From Paludibacterium sp. B53371 (GTDB lineage: Bacteria > Pseudomonadota > Gammaproteobacteria > Burkholderiales > Chromobacteriaceae): a DNA stretch of 64,000 nucleotides. The notes below the pieces were generated by a model. It was given only the letters and a program-made list of their open reading frames with translations, made no database searches and had not been told where the DNA came from. Every line of letters begins with the position of its first letter. Position 1 is the stretch's first letter. The DNA is taken from assembly GCF_018802765.1 (NCBI RefSeq), contig NZ_CP069163.1, forward strand, positions 2,366,311 to 2,430,310. Reading direction: 5' to 3'. Shown in pieces: positions 1 through 7,638 of the stretch. The position numbers and the translations under genes were made by a program.

Positions 1-1
1 G

Positions 2-496
2 CTGGCTTCGGATGACCGCATGATTTCGCCGACCCGCTTCCATAACTCGGTTCACAATGCAGCCGCAGGGTATTGGGGCATCGCCACGCACTGCACCGCA
101 GCCTCGACCAGCCTGTGCACCTACGATGCGACCTTCGGTGCCGCCCTGCTGGAAACGGCGTGTCAGGCACTGAGCAGTGGCCAGCCCTGCCTGCTGATCG
201 CCTTCGACACCGCCTATCCCGAGCCTTTGTACTCCTTGCGCCCGATTCCCTGGCCCTTCGGCGTCGGTATGGTCCTGAGCCCGATGCAGACGGCGGCACA
301 CCAGCCGTCCTTGCGCCTGTCGCTCTGTCAGGAGCCAGCCGATACCCTGGCGCAAAGCGATCTCGAGTCGCTGCGCCTGCAAGTCCCCTCGGCACGCAGT
401 CTGCCCCTGTTGCAGCGCCTGGCCCGGGGCGGCAGCGGCCGTGTCGTCATCGACTATCTGGCGGAAACCAGTCTGGCCATTGAGGTGGCGGCATGA
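2..496 (+). CDS. Ketosynthase-like chain-length factor, partial (5' end outside window)
   Basis: The reading frame is open from the first complete codon of the window, so the N-terminus lies upstream and the ATG at 20 is probably internal. The visible 164 residues resemble the short beta-ketoacyl synthase N-terminal-like proteins (Ketoacyl-synt_2 type) of aryl-polyene and xanthomonadin-like clusters: an SPTRFHNSVHNAA segment, then a TSLCTYDATFGAALLE segment where true ketosynthases carry the nucleophile region. Such proteins lack the C-terminal His-containing half of FabF and are thought to partner a full ketosynthase. Its stop overlaps the next start by four bases (ATGA at 493-496), which suggests translational coupling. 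Assignment to the family is good; whether it is catalytic cannot be judged from this fragment. Confidence 0.75.
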   Translation: MASDDRMISPTRFHNSVHNAAAGYWGIATHCTAASTSLCTYDATFGAALLETACQALSSGQPCLLIAFDTAYPEPLYSLRPIPWPFGVGMVLSPMQTAAHQPSLRLSLCQEPADTLAQSDLESLRLQVPSARSLPLLQRLARGGSGRVVIDYLAETSLAIEVAA

Positions 497-939
497 TCGA
501 TCGTCAGTGGATCGCGGCACACATCCCTCATCAGGGCAAGATGTGCCTGCTGGACAGTGTGCGGGACTGGAATGAGCAGGAGATTTACTGTCTGACCGAC
601 AGCCACTGCCAGGCAGATAACCCGCTGCGTGCCCATGACCGGCTGGGGATCTCGACGGCAATTGAATACGCCGCCCAGGCCATGGCCGTGCATGGCGCCC
701 TGCTGGCGCAAGCGTCGCCGGCTCCCAAGGCCGGTTTCCTCACCAGTGCGCGGGATGTGCGCTGGCATGTCGCGCGGCTGGATCAATCCACGGGTCCCCT
801 GACGGTCCATGCCACCCGTTTGTCGGGCTCGGCGGTCAATGCCCTGTATCAGTTTGAAATCCTGGCGGACGAGCAGGTGCTGGCCAGCGGTCGGCTGGCC
901 GCGATTCTCGATGCCGACGCCTATTCCCCGAAAGTCTGA
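493..939 (+). CDS. Hotdog-fold 3-hydroxyacyl-ACP dehydratase-like protein (ApeP type)
   Basis: This 148-residue protein has the FabZ-like opening IPHQGKMCLLDSV and a central helix segment AIEYAAQAMAVHGALL that keeps the acidic residue of the hotdog helix. It lacks the usual GHFPGxP motif of FabZ. That combination matches the divergent dehydratases of aryl-polyene clusters, which remove water from the ACP-bound 3-hydroxy intermediate in each extension round. It overlaps the upstream ketosynthase-like gene by four bases and is followed five bases later by a FabG-like reductase, so the three form one operon. The role is inferred from family and context; substrate chain length cannot be read from sequence. 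Confidence 0.75.
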   Translation: MIDRQWIAAHIPHQGKMCLLDSVRDWNEQEIYCLTDSHCQADNPLRAHDRLGISTAIEYAAQAMAVHGALLAQASPAPKAGFLTSARDVRWHVARLDQSTGPLTVHATRLSGSAVNALYQFEILADEQVLASGRLAAILDADAYSPKV

Positions 940-944
940 TCACC

Positions 945-1664
945 ATGAAACGAGCCCTGATTACCGGTGGCAGCGGTGCCATCGGCGCTGCCATCAGCCA
1001 GCGACTGGCACGAGAAGGCTTCCATGTCATCGTCCACGCCAACCGCCAGCTGACGCAGGCACAGCATCTCTGTGAAACCCTGATCGCCGAGGGTTACTCG
1101 GCCGAAGCGGTGCAATTTGACGTGGCGGATGAGGCGGCCTGTGCGCAGGCCGTGGAAACCCTGCTGCAGCAAGGTCCGATTCAGGTCGTAGTGAATAATG
1201 CAGGGATTCACGACGATGCCGTGTTCCCGGGCATGAGCGCCGCTCAATGGCACAGGGTCATCGACGTGTCATTGCATGGTTTCTTTCATGTCACCCAGCC
1301 ACTGACCATGCCGATGATCCGTACCCGCTGGGGACGCATCATCAATATCACCTCGGTGGCCGCCCTGGCCGGCAATCGTGGTCAGACCAACTATGCCGCC
1401 GCCAAGGCGGCGCTGCACGGGGCGACCAAGTCGCTGGCCCTGGAGCTGGCAAGCCGCGGCATCACGGTCAATGCCATTGCGCCAGGCGTCATCGAATCGG
1501 AAATGAGCAAGGACAGTTTTACCGAGCAGCAGATTGCCTCGATGGTACCGATGAAGCGCGCCGGCACGCCGGCGGAGGTGGCCGGCCTGGTCGCCTATCT
1601 GGCCTCGGAAGATGCCGGCTACGTCACCGGGCAGATCATTTCCATCAATGGCGGCATGATCTGA
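945..1664 (+). CDS. 3-oxoacyl-ACP reductase, FabG-like SDR (ApeQ type)
   Basis: This 239-residue classical short-chain dehydrogenase has a Rossmann glycine motif GGSGAIGAAIS near residue 8, the NNAG motif near residue 90, and the catalytic Ser-Tyr-Lys set (NITSVAALAG followed by TNYAAAKAAL). The C-terminal YVTGQIISINGG segment is typical of FabG. It should reduce 3-ketoacyl-ACP with NADPH in the cytoplasm. It follows the dehydratase gene by five bases and ends convergently 15 bases before the FabZ-like gene on the other strand. Because it sits in an aryl-polyene-type cluster it is probably the dedicated reductase rather than the housekeeping FabG. Confidence 0.85.
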   Translation: MKRALITGGSGAIGAAISQRLAREGFHVIVHANRQLTQAQHLCETLIAEGYSAEAVQFDVADEAACAQAVETLLQQGPIQVVVNNAGIHDDAVFPGMSAAQWHRVIDVSLHGFFHVTQPLTMPMIRTRWGRIINITSVAALAGNRGQTNYAAAKAALHGATKSLALELASRGITVNAIAPGVIESEMSKDSFTEQQIASMVPMKRAGTPAEVAGLVAYLASEDAGYVTGQIISINGGMI

Positions 1665-1672
1665 GCACGCCA

Positions 1673-1689
1673 GGCAGGTTCAGCCTGCC
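1673..1689. terminator. Short hairpin between convergent fabG-like and fabZ-like genes
   Basis: A six-base-pair stem GGCAGG / CCTGCC with a five-base loop lies in the 15-bp gap between the two convergent genes and covers the fabZ-like stop codon. There is no T tract on either strand, so it is at best a weak bidirectional terminator. Confidence 0.3.
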
Positions 1690-2168
1690 AGTACCTGCTG
1701 GCGCGGCACATAGGCAATGGAGAGGTCGAGCTTGGCCACTTCCGTCGCATCCACTTGCACCCGTGCCGTCGCCTGCACCAGCGCCGGCGCCAGTTGACGG
1801 CACTGGATGTCAAATCTTACTTCGCTGTCCGGCCTGACCGGCTGCTTGAACCAGCAGCTGCGCACCCCTGCCAACACCCCGATGGAATCTTCCGGCAGGG
1901 TCTTGATATAGGGATCCCCCACCAGCAGACCGGCGCCGGTCAGCTGGGCCATCGCCTCGATCAGCAGCACGCCCGGCACGATGGGCATGCCGGGAAAATG
2001 CCCCCGGATCAGCGGATGATCAAGCGACCAGCGGGCCGTGCCTTCAAAGGCATGCGGCCCGTTGATCGTCAGTTGATGGCAAAAAAAGATATCGCCACGG
2101 TGCGGCAAGACCTGTTCGATCTCGGCGCGGGACAGCTGCAACGGGTAGTCTGGCTGTGCTTGGCTCAT
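1680..2168 (-). CDS. 3-hydroxyacyl-ACP dehydratase, FabZ/FabA-like
   Basis: This 162-residue hotdog protein contains LPHRGDIFF near residue 18 and the full FabZ signature GHFPGMPIVPGVLLIEAMAQ near residues 57-76. The signature includes the catalytic His and the Glu on the central helix. It would dehydrate 3-hydroxyacyl-ACP to the trans-2-enoyl form. Its start overlaps the stop of the FabF-like gene by four bases, so ACP, ketosynthase and dehydratase are translated as one operon. The housekeeping fabZ normally lies in the lpxD-fabZ-lpxA cluster, so a copy here points to the dedicated polyene pathway. Confidence 0.85.
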   Translation of the reverse strand: MSQAQPDYPLQLSRAEIEQVLPHRGDIFFCHQLTINGPHAFEGTARWSLDHPLIRGHFPGMPIVPGVLLIEAMAQLTGAGLLVGDPYIKTLPEDSIGVLAGVRSCWFKQPVRPDSEVRFDIQCRQLAPALVQATARVQVDATEVAKLDLSIAYVPRQQVLAG

Positions 2169-3412
2169 GGTTGATAACGTCTCGCCAGCAACGAGGCATT
2201 GCTGCCACCAAAGGCAAACGAGTTGGACATGACCGCCGACACTTCGACGCCCCGACGCGCTTCGCGCGCGATGTAATCCAGATCACAACGCGGATCGGCC
2301 CGGTCCAGCGTGGCAGTCGGCGGCAAGGCCCCCTGCTCCATGGCCATGACGCTGATGAGGAATTCCAGAATCCCGCTGGCGCCGATCAGGTGTCCGTGCA
2401 TGGACTTGGTCGAGCTGACCGCCAGCGCATCGGCAGCATCGCCAAACACGGCGCGGATCGACTGCGTCTCGACCACATCACCGGCATCGGTGGCCGTCCC
2501 GTGGGCATTCAGATACTGCACCTCGTCGGCGGACAATCCGGCCTGGGACAGCGCCTGCTGCATGGCCACCACCTGCTCCTCGCTGGAAGGGGCCGTGAGA
2601 TGGGCCGCATCACTGCTGCAACCGTAGCCCGCCACCTCGGCAATGCCCGCGGCACCGCGCTGCCGGGCCCGAGACTCACTCTCCAGTACCATGGCCGCCG
2701 CACCTTCGCCCAGAACAAAGCCGCTGCGATCCTGCGCAAAAGGTTTGCAGCTGCGCGCTACATCGGCGGGATCCGGTTTGGCCATCACCCGCAGGGCATT
2801 CCAGGCCAGCATGGCCCCCCCTGTCAGCATGGCCTCGGTGCCGATCACGACAGCGGCATCAAGGTAGCCATCACGAATAGCACGGAATGCCTCGCCGATG
2901 GCGACGGCAGACGAGGCACAGGCGACAGAATAGGTATTGCTCGGTCCGCGCAGACCATACTGCATGGAAACCAGTGCTGCCGCGGCATTGGACATCATGC
3001 GAGGCACGGACAGAGGATGGACCACGGTCGGGCTGCGCCCCTGCTGCAAAGTGGTCTGCAGCCTCGTGTAGAGCGCATCGACGGTACTGGCGCCACCGAA
3101 GCCGATGCCGACATACACGCCGATACGACGGGCATCTTCCGGTTGCGGGGTCATCCCGGCTTCAGCCAGCGCCTCGTTGGCCGCCACCAGGGCAAACTGG
3201 CTGGCCCGGTCCAGACCGGCATGCTTGTCACTCAGCAGACTGAGCGGATCAACCTTGACCGGGGCGGTCAGCACATGCGGCAACCATTTGGCAATGTCCT
3301 CTCCTGCCGGACCAATGGCACATTCGCCATTCAGTGCGGCGGAAAAGGTCTGATGGCGACCGACGCCCAGGGGGCTGATCGCCCCCATTCCGGTAATCAG
3401 GACGCGAGCCAA
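2165..3412 (-). CDS. Beta-ketoacyl-ACP synthase II-like (FabF type), TTG start
   Basis: This 415-residue KAS II-type condensing enzyme has the nucleophile Cys165 in YSVACASSAV and the two catalytic histidine motifs NAHGTATDAGD and KSMHGHLIGASG. It extends acyl-ACP with malonyl-ACP. The start is chosen as a TTG at 3410-3412 because family members begin MxRVxITGMG; the next in-frame ATG would delete the first beta strand. The TTG lies directly after the TAA stop of the acyl carrier protein gene, so initiation probably depends on termination of the upstream gene. It overlaps the FabZ-like gene by four bases. In this context it is the likely main ketosynthase of the aryl-polyene-like pathway. Confidence 0.88.
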   Translation of the reverse strand: MARVLITGMGAISPLGVGRHQTFSAALNGECAIGPAGEDIAKWLPHVLTAPVKVDPLSLLSDKHAGLDRASQFALVAANEALAEAGMTPQPEDARRIGVYVGIGFGGASTVDALYTRLQTTLQQGRSPTVVHPLSVPRMMSNAAAALVSMQYGLRGPSNTYSVACASSAVAIGEAFRAIRDGYLDAAVVIGTEAMLTGGAMLAWNALRVMAKPDPADVARSCKPFAQDRSGFVLGEGAAAMVLESESRARQRGAAGIAEVAGYGCSSDAAHLTAPSSEEQVVAMQQALSQAGLSADEVQYLNAHGTATDAGDVVETQSIRAVFGDAADALAVSSTKSMHGHLIGASGILEFLISVMAMEQGALPPTATLDRADPRCDLDYIAREARRGVEVSAVMSNSFAFGGSNASLLARRYQP

Positions 3413-3691
3413 TTATTTACCTGCCTGCAGAGCCATCTCCGGCAACTCGCCGTTATGATGCTCGCGAATGACTTGTTCAATATCTGCCAGCATTGCCTTG
3501 TAGCTCATACTGGCGTAACGCATCGGATCAGGCAGCTGGAAACCACAGCGATCTTCAATTTCAAACAGCATTTCCACCATATCCAGAGAATCCAGCCCCA
3601 GATCGGATACCGACAAATCGGGGTTGTCGAACAACGAGACATCCTTGCCTTTGGTAGAAATCAGGTAGTTTTTGACAATATCTTCTAGCAT
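3413..3691 (-). CDS. Acyl carrier protein
   Basis: This 92-residue acidic protein has the phosphopantetheine attachment motif LGLDSLDMVEM, with the modified Ser in DSL near residue 35. The start MLEDIVKNYL at 3691 is preferred over the ATG two codons upstream because the TTGGAA ribosome site sits 5-6 bases before it but abuts the upstream ATG. It carries the growing chain for the adjacent ketosynthase and dehydratase genes. It heads the minus-strand operon and faces the acyltransferase gene divergently. Its position apart from a fabD-fabG-acpP-fabF arrangement and next to a GT2 and methyltransferase argues for a dedicated ACP rather than AcpP. Confidence 0.88.
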   Translation of the reverse strand: MLEDIVKNYLISTKGKDVSLFDNPDLSVSDLGLDSLDMVEMLFEIEDRCGFQLPDPMRYASMSYKAMLADIEQVIREHHNGELPEMALQAGK

Positions 3692-3917
3692 GAACATTCC
3701 AACATGAGGGATGGTGACATATCACAAACTTCAAGATTATAAAGTAAAAGTGTGCAAAAATGCTTGACCGGCATCCATAAATCCATGGACTGGCGTCGTA
3801 AATACGCGGATATCCAAGCAATGACGAAAACTGTCAATAGCAACCGTACTTGACTCGTAATGTCATCGGTCTTTTCAGGCCATATCATTGCCAGATTGTT
3901 TTTGAACCTTAAAGTTA
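3692..3917. promoter_or_regulatory. Divergent promoter region of the two cluster arms
   Basis: This roughly 225-bp AT-rich stretch separates the ACP operon (minus) from the acyltransferase-GT2-methyltransferase operon (plus). It must hold promoters for both arms. Several A/T-rich hexamers are present but none forms a convincing consensus pair, so no specific site is called. Confidence 0.4.
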
Positions 3918-4676
3918 ATGCTGAAGCAAATCCATCGCCTGCATCAAATCATCCTGTTCTATTCCATGCTGTTATGGCTTGGCAGTATGTTGCTAGCTGG
4001 CAACCTGCTGGCACTGCCCTTGCTCCTGACGCCCCGGTGGCTGCGCGAGCCCCTGGTGCAATGGTCTATCAGCCTGATTTGCCGAATATTTCTCGACGGT
4101 GCGGCAGCCTGTCGGCTGATGCGTCTCGATCTATCGGCACTGGACGCACTGAATGGCCGTTCACGCATGCTGCTGGTCCCCAATCATCCCGGCATGATTG
4201 ATGCCTTTCTGGTGCTGTCTCGGGTCCGGCAGGCCGTCTGTCTGATGAAGGCCAGCATCAGCAGCAATCTGTTTCTGGGGGCAGGCGCCTATCTGGCCGG
4301 CTATGTCTCCAACCGGCAGCCGGATCTGATGTTCCGCGCGGCCATACGCAGTGTGGAACAGGGCAATCTGCTGATGATCTTTCCGGAAGGCACCCGCACG
4401 ACACGCCAGCCGGTCAACCCGCTGCAAGGCTCCGTCGCCCTGATTGCCAAAAAGGCCGCCGCGCCGCTGCAAACCATCCTGATCCGCACGAATTCTGCTT
4501 ATTTGTCCAAGGGCTGGAAAATTTGGCGCCCACCTGAGTTTCCTTTGGTTTATCGTGCCGAATTGGGCGCGCTATTCGAGCCGGATGATAATCTGGCCAT
4601 CACGACACTCAAATTGCAGCAATATTTTGAATCACAAATGACGCGATCGATTGATCCCGATCTGCGCATCCGGTGA
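3918..4676 (+). CDS. Lysophospholipid acyltransferase-like protein (PlsC fold)
   Basis: This 252-residue protein has an N-terminal hydrophobic segment (about residues 10-40), the catalytic HX4D motif as NHPGMID near residue 93, and the acceptor-binding FPEGTRT motif near residue 155. These define the glycerolipid acyltransferase (PlsC/LPLAT) superfamily at the inner membrane. Similar acyltransferases occur in aryl-polyene clusters, where they are believed to attach the polyene acyl group to a lipid or glycolipid. It begins the plus-strand arm and is followed by a GT2 gene. The acyl acceptor is not known; a general PlsC role is the alternative. Confidence 0.82.
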   Translation: MLKQIHRLHQIILFYSMLLWLGSMLLAGNLLALPLLLTPRWLREPLVQWSISLICRIFLDGAAACRLMRLDLSALDALNGRSRMLLVPNHPGMIDAFLVLSRVRQAVCLMKASISSNLFLGAGAYLAGYVSNRQPDLMFRAAIRSVEQGNLLMIFPEGTRTTRQPVNPLQGSVALIAKKAAAPLQTILIRTNSAYLSKGWKIWRPPEFPLVYRAELGALFEPDDNLAITTLKLQQYFESQMTRSIDPDLRIR

Positions 4677-4760
4677 GTTTCTTGACCATGCAATGGCATT
4701 TCAGCTATGTTCCAGCTCATTTTTACTGTGCCAATCTGGCCATTTTAATCCGGCTTTCCG

Positions 4761-5543
4761 ATGAATAATTCCCCCAGCACCAGCCATCTGGTTTTGATCC
4801 CGAGTTACAATCCGGGCCCCAAAGTCATTGACACCGTCAAGGAAGCCCGACGCTTCTGGAATCCGGTCTGGGTGGTGGTGGACGGCAGTACGGACGGTTC
4901 CGCCGAGGCGCTCCAGGCCCTGGCCGCCGAGGATGACGGCCTGCGCGTCATGGTCTTGCCGCATAACGTCGGCAAAGGTGCCGCGGTCCTGCATGGTCTG
5001 GAAATGGCCAGTCAGCAGGGCATGACCCATGTGTTATGCATGGACTCGGATGGACAGCATCCGGCGCAACGCATCCCCGACTTCATGCACTGCTCCCAGA
5101 CGCACCCCGAGGCGATGGTACTGGGTGTACCGGTATTCGATGCCAGTGCACCCTCCCTGCGGGTCAAGGGGCGCAAAATCTCCAACTGGTGGGCCAACCT
5201 GGAAACGCTGGGCATGGGCATCGGTGATTCGCTGTTTGGTTTCCGTGTTTATCCGGTGGCCCCGTTGCGGCGCGTGATGCGCGGTCAGCGCTGGATGCGT
5301 CGTTTCGACTTCGACCCGGAGGCGGTCGTGCGCCTCTGCTGGCTTGGCGTTCGGCCAATCAACCTGCCTGCCGCGGTGAAATACTTCCAGCCAGGAGAAG
5401 GCGGGGTTTCCCACTTCAACTACTGGCGGGATAATCGGCTGCTGACCTGCATGCACATTCGTCTGATGATCGGATTCATCCTGCGCCTGCCAATGCTGAC
5501 CACGCGGCGACTCCTGTCCAGAGTACGCCGGCAAGCCCGTTAA
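4761..5543 (+). CDS. Family 2 glycosyltransferase
   Basis: This 260-residue GT-A fold protein starts LVLIPSYNPG, has VVDGSTDGS (nucleotide-sugar binding acidic residues) near residue 40 and a DSDGQHP metal-binding motif near residue 95. No strong membrane segment is seen, although the C-terminal third is basic and could be peripheral. It lies 84 bases after the acyltransferase gene and 40 bases before a methyltransferase, in the same direction. GT2 enzymes of polyene clusters are proposed to glycosylate the lipid anchor. Donor and acceptor cannot be predicted. Confidence 0.85.
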   Translation: MNNSPSTSHLVLIPSYNPGPKVIDTVKEARRFWNPVWVVVDGSTDGSAEALQALAAEDDGLRVMVLPHNVGKGAAVLHGLEMASQQGMTHVLCMDSDGQHPAQRIPDFMHCSQTHPEAMVLGVPVFDASAPSLRVKGRKISNWWANLETLGMGIGDSLFGFRVYPVAPLRRVMRGQRWMRRFDFDPEAVVRLCWLGVRPINLPAAVKYFQPGEGGVSHFNYWRDNRLLTCMHIRLMIGFILRLPMLTTRRLLSRVRRQAR

Positions 5544-5583
5544 ACGTACCACTGCCGAGTCAAGAACCGAAACCTGCCTGTCC

Positions 5584-6465
5584 ATGTCCGCTACACAAAT
5601 GTTCTACCACCTGCTGATGGAGCAGGTCATGCGCCATCCACTGCCCAGAGTCCCGGAGCACGATGCTGTCATGCGCGATCCGGCGCAGGTGCATGCTTTT
5701 GCCGATAGCGGACGTGATCAGGGCATCCTGCAGCCTCTGTATCTTTACCATGCCACGCAATGCCTGCCCGTTCTGCGCACGGGCGATACCGTGCTGGATC
5801 TGGCCTGCGGGCCGGCCAATCAACTGGCCTGCATGGCCCGGCTGAATCCGGACTGCCACTTCTTCGGCCTGGATGCCTCTCCGGCCATGCTTGATCTGGC
5901 GGGAGAAACGCTGCGGCAGCAGCAGATCGATAACGTCACGCTCATGCAAGGCGATATCACCAATCTTCACTTTCTCCATCAGGCCTCGCAGGATGCCGTG
6001 ATGTGCACCATGTCACTTCACCATTTGCCCGATACCCGGTCGCTCGGACAGGCCTGCAGCGAAATCCGTCGAGTCCTGCGTCCTGGCGGCGGGCTGTATC
6101 TGGCCGATTTCGGGCGGCTCAAACGCCTGGCCAGCCAACGCTACTTTGCCCATGATCGCGCCAGCGAGCAGTCCCCCGCCTTTACGCGCGACTTCCTGGC
6201 CTCGCTGCGCGCAGCATTCAGCGTGGCCGAAATGCGCCACGCATTACAGTCGGCCAATCTGGAAACCCGCACCGATCAAACGGCACTGGCCCCCTTTCTG
6301 ATGATCTTTCGCAGTACCACGCGAAGACAAATTGACCGGCCCCTGCAACAGCGCTGGCAACAGGCGTGGCATACGCTGGACGCGCAGGCACAACAGGATT
6401 TTCACAACCTGGTGCGCTGGTTTCGCCTGGGTGGCCTGGCCTTGCCGCCAGGGATTCCGGGCTGA
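5584..6465 (+). CDS. SAM-dependent class I methyltransferase
   Basis: This 293-residue protein contains the class I methyltransferase motif I as VLDLACGPANQLACMA near residue 75, an acidic motif II FGLDASPAMLDLA, and a motif IV/post-I region MCTMSLHHLPD followed by LRPGGGLYLADF. The fold is clear but the substrate is not. It is the last gene of the plus-strand arm and ends eight bases before the convergent DMT exporter gene. In aryl-polyene products the aryl head can be methylated, so that is a plausible but unproven job here. Confidence 0.8.
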   Translation: MSATQMFYHLLMEQVMRHPLPRVPEHDAVMRDPAQVHAFADSGRDQGILQPLYLYHATQCLPVLRTGDTVLDLACGPANQLACMARLNPDCHFFGLDASPAMLDLAGETLRQQQIDNVTLMQGDITNLHFLHQASQDAVMCTMSLHHLPDTRSLGQACSEIRRVLRPGGGLYLADFGRLKRLASQRYFAHDRASEQSPAFTRDFLASLRAAFSVAEMRHALQSANLETRTDQTALAPFLMIFRSTTRRQIDRPLQQRWQQAWHTLDAQAQQDFHNLVRWFRLGGLALPPGIPG

Positions 6466-6473
6466 ATCGACCC

Positions 6474-7376
6474 TCACCCCTGCACTTGCTGCAAGTCGCC
6501 CTGAGGGACAGGCTTGCCCCCCGATCGCTGCCCCAGCCATACCCCGAGCAAAATGGCCAGACAGGCCAGCCATTGCAGACGCGTCAGGCGCTCGTCCAGC
6601 AGCATGAAGGCCAGTGCCATGGAAAACAGCGGAATCAGGTTGGTAAAAACGGCGGCATGCGCCACCGGAACGCGGCTGATGGCCCAGGTATACAGCGCAA
6701 ATGCCCCCAGGGTCACCACCGCCCCCAGATACACCAGCCACACACAAGGCCAGAACGGCCAGGCCGTCGGCCAGGTGCCCCATGGGGTCAACAGGCCGAA
6801 GCCAAACCACAGCAGGCCAATCATGGTCTGGATGAAAATAATGGTCAGCGGGGCATAGCGTGCGGCAAGACGTTTGAGCAGCAGCATATAGCCGACCCCG
6901 CACAGCACGGCCAGCAACTCCAGGAAATTGCCCAGCAAGGGATTCGGTGCATTGGCCGAGGCAGGCGAAGCCAGGGTCAGGGCCAGCGCGCCCATGGTGG
7001 AAATCACCACGCCAGCCCAGCTGCCGGCTCGCTGCGGTTCGCGCAGCCACAGCCAGGCACTCAGGGTCGCCAGCACCGGAATCAGCGCAGCCAGCACGGA
7101 GGCTTGCGAAGCACTGGTCAGCTTGAGTGCGGCAGACTCGAACAGGAAATACAGACAAGGCTGGCACAGCCCCAGCAGCAACAGACTGCGCCAGTCCTCG
7201 CGCCGAACGCGTAGTGAAACGCGCAGCACGCCGAGCAAGGGCAGCAGACAGAGCATGGCAATGGCCATGCGGGCAAACAGGACGAAAACCGGATCAAAGC
7301 TCAGGAAAATATACTTGACCGCAATAAAGGTACTGGCCCACAGCAGCATGGACAGCAGCAGGACAACATAAGGCAT
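6474..7376 (-). CDS. DMT/EamA-family transporter
   Basis: This 300-residue, very hydrophobic protein has about ten transmembrane helices arranged as two EamA halves. It begins MPYVVLLLSMLLWASTF and contains the typical GGCGY-like mid-region and a LFSMALAFMLLDERL segment in the second half. The ATG at 7376 is preferred over an upstream TTG. EamA proteins export small metabolites such as amino acids or nucleosides across the inner membrane; the substrate here is unknown. It is convergent with the methyltransferase gene and divergent from the chemoreceptor gene, so it is probably monocistronic. Confidence 0.85.
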   Translation of the reverse strand: MPYVVLLLSMLLWASTFIAVKYIFLSFDPVFVLFARMAIAMLCLLPLLGVLRVSLRVRREDWRSLLLLGLCQPCLYFLFESAALKLTSASQASVLAALIPVLATLSAWLWLREPQRAGSWAGVVISTMGALALTLASPASANAPNPLLGNFLELLAVLCGVGYMLLLKRLAARYAPLTIIFIQTMIGLLWFGFGLLTPWGTWPTAWPFWPCVWLVYLGAVVTLGAFALYTWAISRVPVAHAAVFTNLIPLFSMALAFMLLDERLTRLQWLACLAILLGVWLGQRSGGKPVPQGDLQQVQG

Positions 7377-7638
7377 GACCAAACACTTTCATATGGAATA
7401 AATTATCTACCACTTTACTCCTATCCCCCTCAGGGAAGCGATGTCTTCCGTGCGCAGACTGCCGCCCAGCAGGCCGAGCGGCACCAGATCCAAAGACCAT
7501 GCCTGCCACATGGACAATAAATCCACGTTGAAACTATACATATTCATTAATAGTATTAACTAAAACGATCACACCCAGACAACAAACCTTAAGCGTTTGC
7601 TAACAACGCAGACTGTCCCTCTCGCGGAGAACAAGAAC

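Noticed and set aside
7383-7638. A 71-codon minus-strand frame between the DMT exporter and the chemoreceptor
   Set aside because: It overlaps the exporter start, has no ribosome site and no family features. The region is more likely a divergent promoter.
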